45,710 bases of DNA from JAGOEF01 sp964511665 (GTDB lineage Bacteria > Bacteroidota > Bacteroidia > Bacteroidales > ML635J-15), in assembly GCA_964511665.1 (NCBI GenBank), contig CAZEHA010000028.1:1-45710 (forward strand), given 5' to 3'. Made by a program: the position numbers and the translations under genes. Below the pieces are notes generated by a model. That model was not told the DNA's origin. It saw only the letters and a program-made list of their open reading frames with translations, and ran no database searches. Within the stretch, counting starts at the first letter, position 1, and each line of letters starts with the position of its first letter. Below are positions 8,945-18,172 of the stretch, piece after piece.

Positions 8945-11900
8945 GCAAAGTCGGCGATAAAGAACGAATAGCCCAAAACCGTGTGGTTAAACTGTTCCAG
9001 GACGAACTGAAATACCGCTATTTAGGAAACCTTGAAAAAGAAGAAAACAACAGCAATGTGGATGAAACTTTGCTTACTGCTTTTCTTACCAAAAAAGGAT
9101 ATACCAAAAATCAAATCAGTAAAGCCCTGTATGAGTTTTACAAAGCGGTAAACATCAACACCCACGACGACTTGTACCAGGCAAACAAAGAGGTTTATTC
9201 ACAGCTTCGTTATGGTATAAAAGTAAAAGAAGAAGCGGGCGAAAACAAAGAAACGGTTTATTTGATTGACTGGAAGAATCCGCTCGAAAACGACTTTGCT
9301 ATTGCCGAAGAAGTTACTATAAAAGGTGTTCACAACAAACGCCCTGACATTGTTATTTATGTAAACGGAATTGCTTTAGGTGCATTAGAGTTGAAACGCA
9401 GTACGGTTTCAGTTTCCGAAGGAATCCGCCAAAGCAACGACAACCAAAAACATATTTTCATAAAACCGTTTTTCACCACCATTCAATTGGTTATGGCTGG
9501 TCAGGATGTAGAAGGTTTGCGTTATGCAGGTATCGACACATCCGAAAAGTATTATCAAAAATGGAAAGAAGTTAGCGAAGAATTTAATCCAAATGATACT
9601 TATCTGTTAGAACTAACAAAATCCATTCGGGAGCAGGCAGCAAAAACCGAAAACCTCTTGGATAAAAATGTCATTGAAATGCTCAACAAAGAGCGTTTAA
9701 TTGAAATAATCCACGATTTTGTAGTCTTCGACCGGGGTCAAAAGAAATTCTGCCGACCAAATCAGTATTTTGGAATTAAAGCTGCTCAGGAAACACTTCG
9801 CAACAAAGAGGGCGGTATTATCTGGCACACGCAGGGAAGCGGAAAAAGTTTAACCATGGTTTGGCTTACCAAATGGATTAAAGAATACAACCCCAATGCC
9901 CGTGTTTTAATTGTAACCGACCGTGACGAACTCGATAAACAAATTGAAAAAGTTTACAAAGGCGTAAGCGAAGATATTTACCGATGCAAACCCCGAAACG
10001 GCAAAAGCGGTGGTGCTATTCTCATCGATAAACTCAACGACACAGAACCATGGCTTTTATGTTCACTCATCCATAAATTCGGCAACAAAGAAGAAGCCGA
10101 TTACGATAGTTACCTCACCGAACTTAAAAACAGTTTACCAAAAGATTTTTCACCCAAAGGAGACTTTTATGTTTTTGTAGACGAGTGCCATCGTTCGCAA
10201 AGCGGTGACTTGCATAAGGCTATGAAACAAATAGTAGGCGAAAAAGCAATATTTATTGGTTTTACAGGCACGCCACTGATGAAAACCGATAAACAGAAAA
10301 GCATCGAAATTTTTGGCAAATACATTCATACATATAAATTTGATGAAGCGGTAAAAGACGGCGTTGTGCTCGATTTACGCTATGAGGCAAGAGATATTGA
10401 ACAAAAAATCACTTCACTCGAAAAAATTGATACTTGGTTTGATACAAAAACAAAAGGCTTAACCGATTTTGCCAAAACCGAACTGAAAGAAAAATGGGGT
10501 ACAATGAAAAAGGTATTCAGCTCAGTTGGGCGTTTACAAAAAATTGTAGCCGATATTCTGCTCGATATGGAAACACGTGAGCGATTACAAAATGGCAGGG
10601 GAAATGCTCTTTTGGTTTCCGACAGTATTTACAATGCTTGTCGTTATTACCAATTATTTCTGGAATCGGGCTTTACTCGTTGTGCCATTGTAACATCGTT
10701 TGCCCCCTCACATGCCGACATTAAAGGCGAAGGTGAAAATCACACCGAGAAAATCATGCAATACGAAATTTACCAAAAAATGCTCAATGGTAAATCGCCC
10801 GAAGATTTTGAAGATGAAGTAAAAAAACGTTTTATCGATGAACCTGCCCAAATAAAACTCCTGATTGTGGTAGATAAACTACTGACAGGTTTCGATGCTC
10901 CAAGCGCTACTTATCTATATATCGATAAAAGTATGCGCGACCACGGTTTGTTTCAGGCAATTTGCCGCGTAAACCGTTTAGATGGCGACGATAAAGAATA
11001 TGGATATATCATTGACTACAAAGACCTTTTCGGAAGTCTTGAAACTGCATATAATGACTTCACTTCAAAAGCATTTGAGGATTACGATAAAGAAGATGTG
11101 GAAGGATTGCTTTCCGACCGTTTGAATAAAGGAAAAGAACGATTAGACGATGCACTTGAAACAATTCGGGCATTATGCGAACCGGTTGTACCGCCGAAAG
11201 GCACAAAAGAATACATTCAATACTTTTGTGGAAATACTCAAATTGAAGCCGATTTAAAAGACACTGAACCTCGTCGACATGCACTTTACAAAGCAGTTAT
11301 TTCCTTGATTCGTGCCTATGCAAATATTGCAGACGAAATAGAAGAAGCAGGGTATAAACCAAACGAAATTGAAAAAATTAAAGCCGAAGTCAAACATTAT
11401 GAGAATGTCCGTAAGGAGATACAATTGGCAAGTGGCGATTATGTGGATTTAAAACAATACGAACCGGCAATGCGTCATTTAATTGATAGTTACATTGGTG
11501 CAGAGGAAAGTAAGAAGCTATCTGCTTTTGATGATTTTAGTCTGGTTGAACTTTTAGTAAAAGATGGTGAAGAAGCATTGGACAAACTGCCCGAAAGCAT
11601 TAAGAAGAATAAAGATGCAATGGCCGAAACCATCGAGAATAATATGCGAAAAGTGATTATTGAAGAAAGTCCAACCAATCCGATTTATTATGAAAAAATG
11701 AGTGTTCTTCTCGATGAACTGATAAAAATGCGTAATGAAGAAGCAGAATACTATGAAGAATATTTAAAGAAAATTATTGAACTGGCTATCAAGATTAAAA
11801 AACCTGAAAAAGGTGGCGAATATCCAACAAGCATAAGCACACAGGGGAAAAGAGCTTTGTATGATAACTTGGACAAAGATGAGCCTTTAACACTAGTCAT

Positions 11901-12066
11901 GGATAGTGCTATAAAATATGGTAAATATGATAATTGGGAAGGAAATTTTGCTAAAGAGAGACATCTAAAAAATAAAGTGGTAAAACCTGTTTTAGAAGAT
12001 TACGACAAAGTAGAAGTTTTAGACCCCATTTTTGAGATTATCAAACAGCAAAACGAGTACAAATAG
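8941..12066 (+). CDS. hsdR: Type I restriction-modification system restriction subunit HsdR
   Basis: HsdR translocates DNA and cleaves unmodified substrate. The 1041-residue protein has the N-terminal PD-(D/E)xK nuclease (Asp136, then Glu150-Leu-Lys152), the helicase Walker A GSGKS at 299-303, the DECH box at 414-417 followed by the GFTGTP motif, and a second RecA-like domain with LLTGFDAPS and QAICRVNRL. The C-terminal 300 residues are helical and probably bind HsdM. The length is normal for the family. The ATG overlaps the stop of the RAYT remnant by 4 bp. All three subunits appear intact, so the system is probably active. Confidence 0.95.
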   Translation: MSKVGDKERIAQNRVVKLFQDELKYRYLGNLEKEENNSNVDETLLTAFLTKKGYTKNQISKALYEFYKAVNINTHDDLYQANKEVYSQLRYGIKVKEEAGENKETVYLIDWKNPLENDFAIAEEVTIKGVHNKRPDIVIYVNGIALGALELKRSTVSVSEGIRQSNDNQKHIFIKPFFTTIQLVMAGQDVEGLRYAGIDTSEKYYQKWKEVSEEFNPNDTYLLELTKSIREQAAKTENLLDKNVIEMLNKERLIEIIHDFVVFDRGQKKFCRPNQYFGIKAAQETLRNKEGGIIWHTQGSGKSLTMVWLTKWIKEYNPNARVLIVTDRDELDKQIEKVYKGVSEDIYRCKPRNGKSGGAILIDKLNDTEPWLLCSLIHKFGNKEEADYDSYLTELKNSLPKDFSPKGDFYVFVDECHRSQSGDLHKAMKQIVGEKAIFIGFTGTPLMKTDKQKSIEIFGKYIHTYKFDEAVKDGVVLDLRYEARDIEQKITSLEKIDTWFDTKTKGLTDFAKTELKEKWGTMKKVFSSVGRLQKIVADILLDMETRERLQNGRGNALLVSDSIYNACRYYQLFLESGFTRCAIVTSFAPSHADIKGEGENHTEKIMQYEIYQKMLNGKSPEDFEDEVKKRFIDEPAQIKLLIVVDKLLTGFDAPSATYLYIDKSMRDHGLFQAICRVNRLDGDDKEYGYIIDYKDLFGSLETAYNDFTSKAFEDYDKEDVEGLLSDRLNKGKERLDDALETIRALCEPVVPPKGTKEYIQYFCGNTQIEADLKDTEPRRHALYKAVISLIRAYANIADEIEEAGYKPNEIEKIKAEVKHYENVRKEIQLASGDYVDLKQYEPAMRHLIDSYIGAEESKKLSAFDDFSLVELLVKDGEEALDKLPESIKKNKDAMAETIENNMRKVIIEESPTNPIYYEKMSVLLDELIKMRNEEAEYYEEYLKKIIELAIKIKKPEKGGEYPTSISTQGKRALYDNLDKDEPLTLVMDSAIKYGKYDNWEGNFAKERHLKNKVVKPVLEDYDKVEVLDPIFEIIKQQNEYK

Positions 12067-12068
12067 AA

Positions 12069-12797
12069 ATGGAAGAAGTTAAAGTTTTACATATTACTTC
12101 AAATTTATCCATTGATGTAGTTCGAAAAGACATCAAGAATATGCATTTGGCTGTTTATCCGCCAACCGGTAGGGTTCGTATTGCAACACCTTTAAATGTA
12201 AACGACGAAGCTGTAAGACTTTTTGCTATTTCAAAAATTGCGTGGATTCGTAAACATCAGAGACATTTTAAAGCTCAGGACAGACAATCGCCCAGAGAAT
12301 TTAAACAACGAGAAAGTCATTATTTTCAAGGCAAACGGTTTTTACTGAGAATAACAGAACATGAAGCCCCCGCCAGAGTTGAGATAAAAACAAAAACGTA
12401 TATTGATTTATTTATCAGACCAAACAGTACCATTGAACAAAAGCAAATTGCTATCAATGAATGGTATCGTGTAGAATTAAAAAAGCTTATTCCTGATATT
12501 ATTGAGAAATGGGAAAAGAAAATCGGTATTAGTGTGGCGGAGTGGCAGGTAAAACAAATGAAAACTAAATGGGGTACTTGCAATATTGAGAAAAAACGGA
12601 TTTGGATAAATCTTGAATTAGCGAAAAAACCAATTCATTGTTTGGAATACATCATAGTTCACGAAATGATTCATTTCATTGAAAGGCATCACAACGATAG
12701 ATTTATGGCTTTAATGGATAAATATATTCCGCAATGGAAATTTTTTAAAGAAGAACTAAATAGATTACCAGTAAGTCACGGAGAATGGGATTATTAA
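12069..12797 (+). CDS. YgjP-like (DUF45, M48-type) metallopeptidase
   Basis: The 242-residue protein has the zinc motif HEMIH (198-202) followed by ERHHNDRF, and the upstream MKTKWGTCN block. Both are hallmarks of YgjP/DUF45 proteins, which resemble the SprT/WLM peptidases. Genes of this family are often the last gene of type I restriction operons in many phyla, and here the ATG lies 2 bp after the hsdR stop. A role in turnover or control of the restriction complex has been suggested for such genes but is not shown by this sequence. No signal peptide is visible, so it should be cytoplasmic. Confidence 0.85.
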   Translation: MEEVKVLHITSNLSIDVVRKDIKNMHLAVYPPTGRVRIATPLNVNDEAVRLFAISKIAWIRKHQRHFKAQDRQSPREFKQRESHYFQGKRFLLRITEHEAPARVEIKTKTYIDLFIRPNSTIEQKQIAINEWYRVELKKLIPDIIEKWEKKIGISVAEWQVKQMKTKWGTCNIEKKRIWINLELAKKPIHCLEYIIVHEMIHFIERHHNDRFMALMDKYIPQWKFFKEELNRLPVSHGEWDY

Positions 12798-12808
12798 CCC
12801 CCCCCCCC
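12798..12808. repeat. C11 homopolymer between two convergent stop codons
   Basis: Eleven consecutive C bases fill the gap between the stop of the YgjP-like gene (12795-12797) and the stop of the integrase gene (12810-12812, other strand). Slippage here would not change either protein. The tract is striking in an AT-rich background. Confidence 0.9.
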
Positions 12809-12809
12809 A

Positions 12810-14042
12810 TCACCCCTCCACCTGATAGAGTCGGTCGATGTGTTGCATGTCCTGACCGATTTTCTTGTCGAGGAGGCGGGCGTAGATGCGGGTAACGTTT
12901 ATCGAGCTGTGACCAAGCATCTTCGAAACGGTTTCAATGGGCACATCGTTGTTCAGGGTTACCGTGGTGGCAAAGGTGTGGCGGGCAAGATGACTCGAAA
13001 GGTTTTTGCTGATGCCGCACAGGTCGGCTACTTCTTTTAGATAAGCGTTCATCTTTTGGTTTGAGCTTACCGGCAGTATCACATTTTTCAACACACAATG
13101 CGGATGCTCTTTGTACTTATCGATAATGCTTAAAGCTGCCGCCATCAGTGGAATGCTGCTCATGCTGTCGGTTTTCTGCCGGTTGATTTTTATCCATTTT
13201 TTGCCGTCGGATGCCGTTACAATGTTTTGTGGCGACAGCCGAATCAAATCGGCATGGGCCAAACCGGTAAAGCAGGAGAAAACAAAACAGTCGCGCACCT
13301 GGTCGATACGTACATTATTAAACTTTTTATTGATTATCAGCTTCAGTTCTTCCTCGGTGAGGTAGCCGCGATCAACCTTTTTTATGCGAACCTTATAGCC
13401 CGAAAAAGGGTCTTTGTTCAAATCGCCGTTGGCCATGGCTATTCGTATCACTTTTTTCAGGCTCTTCACATACTTCATGCTGGTATTGTGAGCAATGCCT
13501 TTTCTTGCTTTCAGAAAAATCTCGAAATCGCAAACAAACTCATAATTCAGTTCGCTAAGGTACACATCTTCTTTTTTATAGTTATCCCGGATAAACTCGC
13601 GGGTATGCTTCAGTGCCGTATCGTAGCGCAACACGGTAGAATGGGTGAAGTCGATGCCAATAAGCGAGCGGATTTTATCGTTGTGCAGGCTGTAGATGTC
13701 GAGCAGCTTTTTCCCTTTTCCCGATTTCGATTTGCCCAGATAGGAATCGCGCACCTCCACAGCAGTAAACGGCAGGCCTTTGTCGCGGAAGTTTCGGTAA
13801 TGTTCATACACTGCCGATTGGGTTGTCATAAGAAAACGGTTCAGCTCTTTGGCATATTTTTCGGGGCCTTCGGCCATGCCCGCCTTAGCATTCCAGTAAG
13901 CCAGATTTACTGTTTTATGAAGCGACAGCGAGGCATTTTCGCCATTAAAAGTGATGCGTAAATACAGCGGCGATTCGCCCAATTTGTTTGTAACTGTTTT
14001 CTTTGCATAAAACATCATCGTAAAAGTGTTTCTTTTTTCCAT
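12810..14042 (-). CDS. Tyrosine recombinase/integrase (copy 1)
   Basis: The 410-residue protein has an N-terminal arm-binding-like domain, a SAM-like core-binding domain (about residues 110-215) and a C-terminal catalytic domain. The catalytic residues seen are the beta-hairpin Lys (RQKTDS), HLARHTF (His and Arg II), LGHSS and the Tyr nucleophile in TRIYARL. The Arg I position, normally in TGLR, reads TGLAHADL (Ala near residue 261). IntDOT of Bacteroides also lacks the canonical Arg I, so the enzyme can still be active. It lies next to tRNA-Asp and is presumably the integrase of the left island. It is a close sister of the integrase at 36300. A -7-like box (TATTTTTG on its strand, 14065-14072) lies 22 bp upstream. 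Confidence 0.93.
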   Translation of the reverse strand: MEKRNTFTMMFYAKKTVTNKLGESPLYLRITFNGENASLSLHKTVNLAYWNAKAGMAEGPEKYAKELNRFLMTTQSAVYEHYRNFRDKGLPFTAVEVRDSYLGKSKSGKGKKLLDIYSLHNDKIRSLIGIDFTHSTVLRYDTALKHTREFIRDNYKKEDVYLSELNYEFVCDFEIFLKARKGIAHNTSMKYVKSLKKVIRIAMANGDLNKDPFSGYKVRIKKVDRGYLTEEELKLIINKKFNNVRIDQVRDCFVFSCFTGLAHADLIRLSPQNIVTASDGKKWIKINRQKTDSMSSIPLMAAALSIIDKYKEHPHCVLKNVILPVSSNQKMNAYLKEVADLCGISKNLSSHLARHTFATTVTLNNDVPIETVSKMLGHSSINVTRIYARLLDKKIGQDMQHIDRLYQVEG

Positions 14043-14064
14043 AAAAATACGTGTTTTAGTTCAA

Positions 14065-14072
14065 CAAAAATA
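14065..14072 (-). promoter_or_regulatory. -7 box of integrase 1
   Basis: On the minus strand this reads TATTTTTG, matching the Bacteroidota TAnnTTTG consensus, 22 bp before the integrase ATG. I see no -33 TTG at the expected distance. Confidence 0.4.
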
Positions 14073-14098
14073 CGTCATATTTTGGAATATTCTGCTAC

Positions 14099-14180
14099 GC
14101 AAAGTGCTGCAAATCAGTGCAAAAGAACCCAATTTCGTTACCATTTTTCTGAACCCCCTTTTGGTAACGAAATGGTAACG
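14099..14180 (-). promoter_or_regulatory. Heptamer/iteron module upstream of integrase 1
   Basis: Read on the integrase strand, the order is CGTTACC (14174-14180), CGTTACC again 11 bp on (14163-14169), 20 bp, the inverted copy GGTAACG (14136-14142), 6 bp, and a 31-bp block (14099-14129) beginning GGTTCTTTTGCACTG. The block holds three TTTGC iterons spaced 10 bp apart. The module lies between the tRNA terminator and the integrase start. The same geometry occurs at 36161-36242. It is probably an attachment, recombinase-binding or autoregulatory site. Confidence 0.75.
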
Positions 14181-14223
14181 AAAAGGGGTGGAAAAAGCGG
14201 TTTTTTGGGTGAAATCAGGGGAA

Positions 14224-14258
14224 AGAAAAAAGCCTGAATTCTCTCATTTTCAGGCTTT
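14224..14258 (-). terminator. Terminator of the tRNA-Asp transcript
   Basis: The arms AGCCTGAA (14231-14238) and TTCAGGCT (14249-14256) form an 8-bp stem. On the minus strand the stem is followed by a run of T, directly 3' of tRNA-Asp. Confidence 0.8.
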
Positions 14259-14280
14259 TACATCTTTTTGCTTACTTGCT

Positions 14281-14357
14281 TGGCGGTCTGGACGGGACTC
14301 GAACCCGCGGCCCTCGGCGTGACAGGCCGATATTCTAACCAACTGAACTACCAGACC
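14281..14357 (-). tRNA. tRNA-Asp (GTC)
   Basis: The minus strand folds as a cloverleaf with acceptor GGTCTGG (from 14357) pairing with CCAGACC, and the anticodon loop CTGTCAC giving GTC for Asp. The T arm is GCGGGTTCGAGTCCCGT, and an encoded CCA ends at 14281. Its 3' end faces the left island and is the likely integration target. Confidence 0.96.
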
Positions 14358-14441
14358 ATTTTGGTGATGCAAATATACACATTTTTTATTATCTGCAAAC
14401 GTGAAATCATTTTTTTTAAAACAAAAAAACAAAAATCCTGA

Positions 14442-16778
14442 TTACAGTTTCAATATCTTTTCTGTCAACAATTTAGTTCCTAAGAACCTGCAAAAATACA
14501 TGCCCCTAGCCCATTCGCCAACATCAATACGATGAGTTCCATTTTCAAGTAAAGCCTCATACATTAACCTGCCGCTCATATCGCTGATAATAATTTTTCC
14601 GGTTTCATGTGCATCGATACTGATGTGGCCGGTACTTGGGTTTGGATACAGCGAAATGGCATCGGCCACCGGCATAGCGTTTGCAAGCATAGCATTATCG
14701 AAGCCAATAACGTAAAACTCGTCGAAATAAAAACCATCGAGGTTATTCGACTGATCTGACCAAAAATGAAAGCGTATTTTTATAGTTTGCCCCAGATAAT
14801 TGTTAAGAGATGCTTTATCGGTAAGCCAATCAGAAACAATTCCGGTATACACAGGCTGGCCTTCGTCTTGGTCGTCGCTACCCACCCGCGAATGTTTCGT
14901 GCAAAGCGGATACCACGAACTTCCGCCATCGTTCGAAACCTGAATCTGGCAATAGTCGTGTGTATTTTCGATGGCATACCGCATTTTCATACTTAAAAAG
15001 GCATATCCGTAATTACTCAGATCGATTTCCTGGTTTAGTTCCAGATAATCATTCATAAACAAACTGTAGTTGCCATCGGGCGATTCGGTAATAGAAGCGT
15101 TGCCGGCGTAAAAAACCTCGTTAGAAACACCCCATGCCGAGCTGCCCGACCAGTTGTTCATAGTTTCGCAGTCGTCGTAAAACAATACCGTGGCAGGCCC
15201 CCTGAACTTATACACCGTGTCGTTAAAAGTGAATAAACCATTGTTCACCGAAACCACCCAGGCCACTTCGTCGCCATAGGCAGCCCAGCAGAAGTAAGGA
15301 ACAGCTGCTTCGCGTGTTTCGAGCAGGCTCATGGCCTCGAAAATGAAATTCGAAGTACCAAAGCTGATATTATTGGTAAGCGGTGTAAATGTAACCGTAA
15401 AATTGGCAGGAACATCAAGCCCGATGCATTGCAGCGTGAAAGGAAGTTCGCCATTGTCAAAGCCTATAATGTCGGGACTCACATCGTCGAATTCGTGAAA
15501 GGCATTGGCAAAGTGAGCCATATTCAGGTTCATGCGCACAGCACCGCGGCACAAGTCTATAATTTTTGCGGGTGCCGGCCAAAACCCATCGTCCATGGTG
15601 CCAATCTCGCCGGTCATCGACAAAATTTTAGGTTTCTCGTCCTGATTTCCGTAGCTGTAGTCGTCGGCATCGCCATTGCTTTGATATCCGTAGGTTTCGC
15701 CCACATTACCATAGCGATAGTGATTGTCTTCGGTCATTTTGTTGCATACCTTCAGAAAAAGCAGCGAATCGGGCGTACTCTGGTTGATATAGCTCCAGGG
15801 GTATATCAGCATATTGCCATAGGCATGCCAATTGATTTGCAAAAGAAAATTGTGCGCCATCAGGTACTGTCGCATGGCCGCCGATTCGGGTTCCGAAAAA
15901 GCCGCTGTACCCCTATACCAGGGCGAGGCCACCAAAGGCTGCGAACCAATGTTATCGTAACCCCAGGCAAAGCTGTAATTCCGATTCAGGTCGATGCCTA
16001 TTCCTGTGTTGCCAATAAAAGGCGTTACCACCCTGCGGTTCTTTCGCCAGTTTCCACCCCCGTTTGGGTTTGAGGTTTGGTTATACACATAGCCATCGGG
16101 ATTAACCACAGGCACAAAGTGCAATTCGGTGTTGTCAATCAGATAGGTGATTTCGGGATCGCTACCATAGTTCTGCAAAATATGAAACATAAAGAATATA
16201 AGTTGCTGCAGCGAACAGGGTTCACTCGAGTGATGAATAGAAGTGTACAGCACCTGTGGTTCGCCTTCGTTCACACCCGGGTTATCAGAGATAATATAGC
16301 TGTATATGGGTCTATCTTCGATAGAATTACCAATTATCACTTTTTCGGTAATCAGGTTCGGATACCAGGCCCGCATTTGTTCCAGCGCCGCATAGGCTTC
16401 GTCGAGCGTGTAGTAACCGGCCATGCTGCCCAACGAAAAGCCGTTGGGAATAGGATAATTCTGCACCTGATTGAAGCATGAGTTAAACACCGGGTCTTTC
16501 GATGGGTTATGCTCACGTTGCAAATACCACGATTCTGTATCGGCAATAAGAACTTCGCAAGGAATACCGGCATCTCGTATGCTTACATAATCGGCATATT
16601 CGAACTCACCGGTAAACACACCATCCTTTTTCAAAAAGCCATGCACCGGCCACACGCCAAGCTCATAAAACATAAGCATGCCCTCACTTCCGGTTTCAAT
16701 ATTCAGCCGGCACACACGCTGCCCCATTCCATACAGAGAAAGCACCAACAACAAACAACTTGCGAGAATTGATTTCAT
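14442..16778 (-). CDS. Secreted M14 zinc carboxypeptidase with T9SS sorting domain
   Basis: The 778-residue protein has a signal peptide (MKSILASCLLLVLSLYGMGQ) and an M14 peptidase domain (about residues 110-430). The visible zinc ligands are His183 and Glu186 in HSSE and His318 in NWHAYG; the catalytic Glu is near residue 391 in TGEIGT. A jelly-roll-like or MAM-like beta region follows (about 520-690, with the phrase YCQIQVSNDGGSSW). The last 80 residues are a type A type IX secretion sorting domain: YPNPSTG, then VGEWARGMYF and a closing basic-hydrophobic tail. It is therefore expected to be exported across the outer membrane to digest peptides. Its 5' promoter is at 16806-16836. Confidence 0.93.
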   Translation of the reverse strand: MKSILASCLLLVLSLYGMGQRVCRLNIETGSEGMLMFYELGVWPVHGFLKKDGVFTGEFEYADYVSIRDAGIPCEVLIADTESWYLQREHNPSKDPVFNSCFNQVQNYPIPNGFSLGSMAGYYTLDEAYAALEQMRAWYPNLITEKVIIGNSIEDRPIYSYIISDNPGVNEGEPQVLYTSIHHSSEPCSLQQLIFFMFHILQNYGSDPEITYLIDNTELHFVPVVNPDGYVYNQTSNPNGGGNWRKNRRVVTPFIGNTGIGIDLNRNYSFAWGYDNIGSQPLVASPWYRGTAAFSEPESAAMRQYLMAHNFLLQINWHAYGNMLIYPWSYINQSTPDSLLFLKVCNKMTEDNHYRYGNVGETYGYQSNGDADDYSYGNQDEKPKILSMTGEIGTMDDGFWPAPAKIIDLCRGAVRMNLNMAHFANAFHEFDDVSPDIIGFDNGELPFTLQCIGLDVPANFTVTFTPLTNNISFGTSNFIFEAMSLLETREAAVPYFCWAAYGDEVAWVVSVNNGLFTFNDTVYKFRGPATVLFYDDCETMNNWSGSSAWGVSNEVFYAGNASITESPDGNYSLFMNDYLELNQEIDLSNYGYAFLSMKMRYAIENTHDYCQIQVSNDGGSSWYPLCTKHSRVGSDDQDEGQPVYTGIVSDWLTDKASLNNYLGQTIKIRFHFWSDQSNNLDGFYFDEFYVIGFDNAMLANAMPVADAISLYPNPSTGHISIDAHETGKIIISDMSGRLMYEALLENGTHRIDVGEWARGMYFCRFLGTKLLTEKILKL

Positions 16779-16805
16779 AATTTCAAAACATCATTTTATT
16801 CTTTG

Positions 16806-16836
16806 CAAAACTATCGATTTAGAAACAGTAAACCAA
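16806..16836 (-). promoter_or_regulatory. Promoter of the M14 peptidase gene
   Basis: On the minus strand, TTGG (-33 region, CAA at 16834-16836 on the plus strand) is followed after 20 bp by TAGTTTTG (16806-16813), matching the Bacteroidota TTG-N19/20-TAnnTTTG pattern. Confidence 0.6.
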
Positions 16837-16907
16837 CACAATCACAGTTTTTATAACAAAATGATTGTATGAGAACGCAGCTTTCGCCAAATCAATGATA
16901 AAATGAC

Positions 16908-16938
16908 TTCGGCATATTGCCGAATATTTCTACATTTG
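16908..16938 (+). promoter_or_regulatory. Promoter of the MFS transporter gene
   Basis: TACATTTG at 16931-16938 is a full TAnnTTTG match, 17 bp before the ATG. TTCG at 16908-16911 is a near match to the -33 element at the expected 19-bp spacing. Confidence 0.5.
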
Positions 16939-16955
16939 CCCCCTAAACAAATGCA

Positions 16956-18149
16956 ATGCACCTTGCCGACCGCAATATTTACATGCTATACCTGATAAAG
17001 GTGGCCAAGTGGTTTATGCTGGTAATGCCCATTATCGTGCTTTTTTACCAGGACAACGGGTTAAGCCTGCGAGATGTATTGACGCTTCAGGCAGTATATT
17101 CTATCAGTATTGTGGTTTGGGAAATACCCTCGGGATATCTGGCCGATTTGTGGGGACGCCGCAACACCATGATAGTGGGCAGCATTCTGGGTGCGGTAGG
17201 ATATGTTATTTATTCGTTTACCGCGGGTTTCTGGGGCTTTTTTGCAGCCGAATTTGTACTGGGAATAGGTATCAGCCTTATAAGCGGTGCCGATTCGGCA
17301 ATGCTTTACGATTCGTTGGTTGAGCGCGGTCGCAGCAGCGAGTACATGAAACTTGAAGGACGTGTAATATCGATCGGGAATTTTGCCGAGACTTTTGCAG
17401 CACTGGGTGGAGGTTTGCTGGCCGAAATAAGCCTGCGCACACCATTTATTGCACAGTCGTTTGTGGCAGCTATTGCAATTCCGGCCTCAATCATGTTGTA
17501 CGAACCTATGCGTACACGCATGCAAATTGGCGCGGGCATGCGGCATATTTGGTCGATAGTAAAACAATCGCTTGTTACCAACAAGGCATTGCGACGAAAC
17601 ATTTTCTACAGCTCGGTAATTGGTTCGGCAACACTGAGTATGGCCTGGTTTCTGCAGCCGTATTTTGCCGATGAGCTCGGCATGAGTGCATCCGAAATCG
17701 GTATTGCCTGGTTTGTGCTAAATATGATTGTGGGGCTTGCCACACTGGCTGCCTATCGCATCGAAAAGCGCATTGGAATTACTGCAACTCTCTTAATCAT
17801 TGCCCTGTGTATTCCCGGAGGCTACATTCTTATGGCATTTATAAACTCGTGGGCAGTTATTGCTGTTATTGCAATGTTCTACGTGGTAAGAGGCATTGCA
17901 ACACCGGTGCTTAAAGACTATATAAACCGCATTACAACCAGCGATGTTAGGGCTACAGTGCTGTCGGTGAGAAATTTTCTCATACGCATCTTGTTTTCGA
18001 TTTTGGGCCCATTTATCGGTTACTTTGCCGATGTATATTCGCTGCGGCAGGCTCTGGCATTGGCCGGCGTACTATTTTTGGTGTGCAGCCTTATTACCGT
18101 GTTCTTCTTCATAAAATCGTTTACAAAGCAAAAAAGCAAATCGGTGTAA
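16956..18149 (+). CDS. MFS transporter
   Basis: The 397-residue protein is almost wholly hydrophobic, with about 12 membrane segments. The loop between helices 2 and 3 reads GYLADLWGRRNTM, which is the major facilitator motif (GxLaDrxGrR). The second half opens after a cytoplasmic loop near residue 200. The substrate cannot be told from the sequence; it resembles MFS proteins annotated as drug or metabolite efflux. The gene stands alone, diverging from the M14 peptidase gene and 91 bp before the acyltransferase gene. The ATG at 16956 is chosen because the ATG at 16951 is in another frame. Confidence 0.9.
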   Translation: MHLADRNIYMLYLIKVAKWFMLVMPIIVLFYQDNGLSLRDVLTLQAVYSISIVVWEIPSGYLADLWGRRNTMIVGSILGAVGYVIYSFTAGFWGFFAAEFVLGIGISLISGADSAMLYDSLVERGRSSEYMKLEGRVISIGNFAETFAALGGGLLAEISLRTPFIAQSFVAAIAIPASIMLYEPMRTRMQIGAGMRHIWSIVKQSLVTNKALRRNIFYSSVIGSATLSMAWFLQPYFADELGMSASEIGIAWFVLNMIVGLATLAAYRIEKRIGITATLLIIALCIPGGYILMAFINSWAVIAVIAMFYVVRGIATPVLKDYINRITTSDVRATVLSVRNFLIRILFSILGPFIGYFADVYSLRQALALAGVLFLVCSLITVFFFIKSFTKQKSKSV

Positions 18150-18172
18150 TGTTAATTAATCGTTATTACAAT

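Larger units (their letters stand above)
1..14281. mobile_element. Left tRNA-Asp-anchored integrative island (partial)
   Basis: This stretch abuts the 3' end of a tRNA-Asp gene and has a tyrosine recombinase as the gene nearest the tRNA, which is the usual layout of an integrative island. Its cargo is a caspase-like operon, a DUF6932 protein and a type I restriction-modification operon. I did not find a second copy of the tRNA 3' end inside the window, so the far attachment site is probably beyond the left edge. The boundary is inferred from layout only. Confidence 0.5.

Noticed and set aside
13227..13961. 244-codon plus-strand ORF opposite integrase 1
   Set aside because: It is the complement of a clear integrase coding region, with no recognisable motif.
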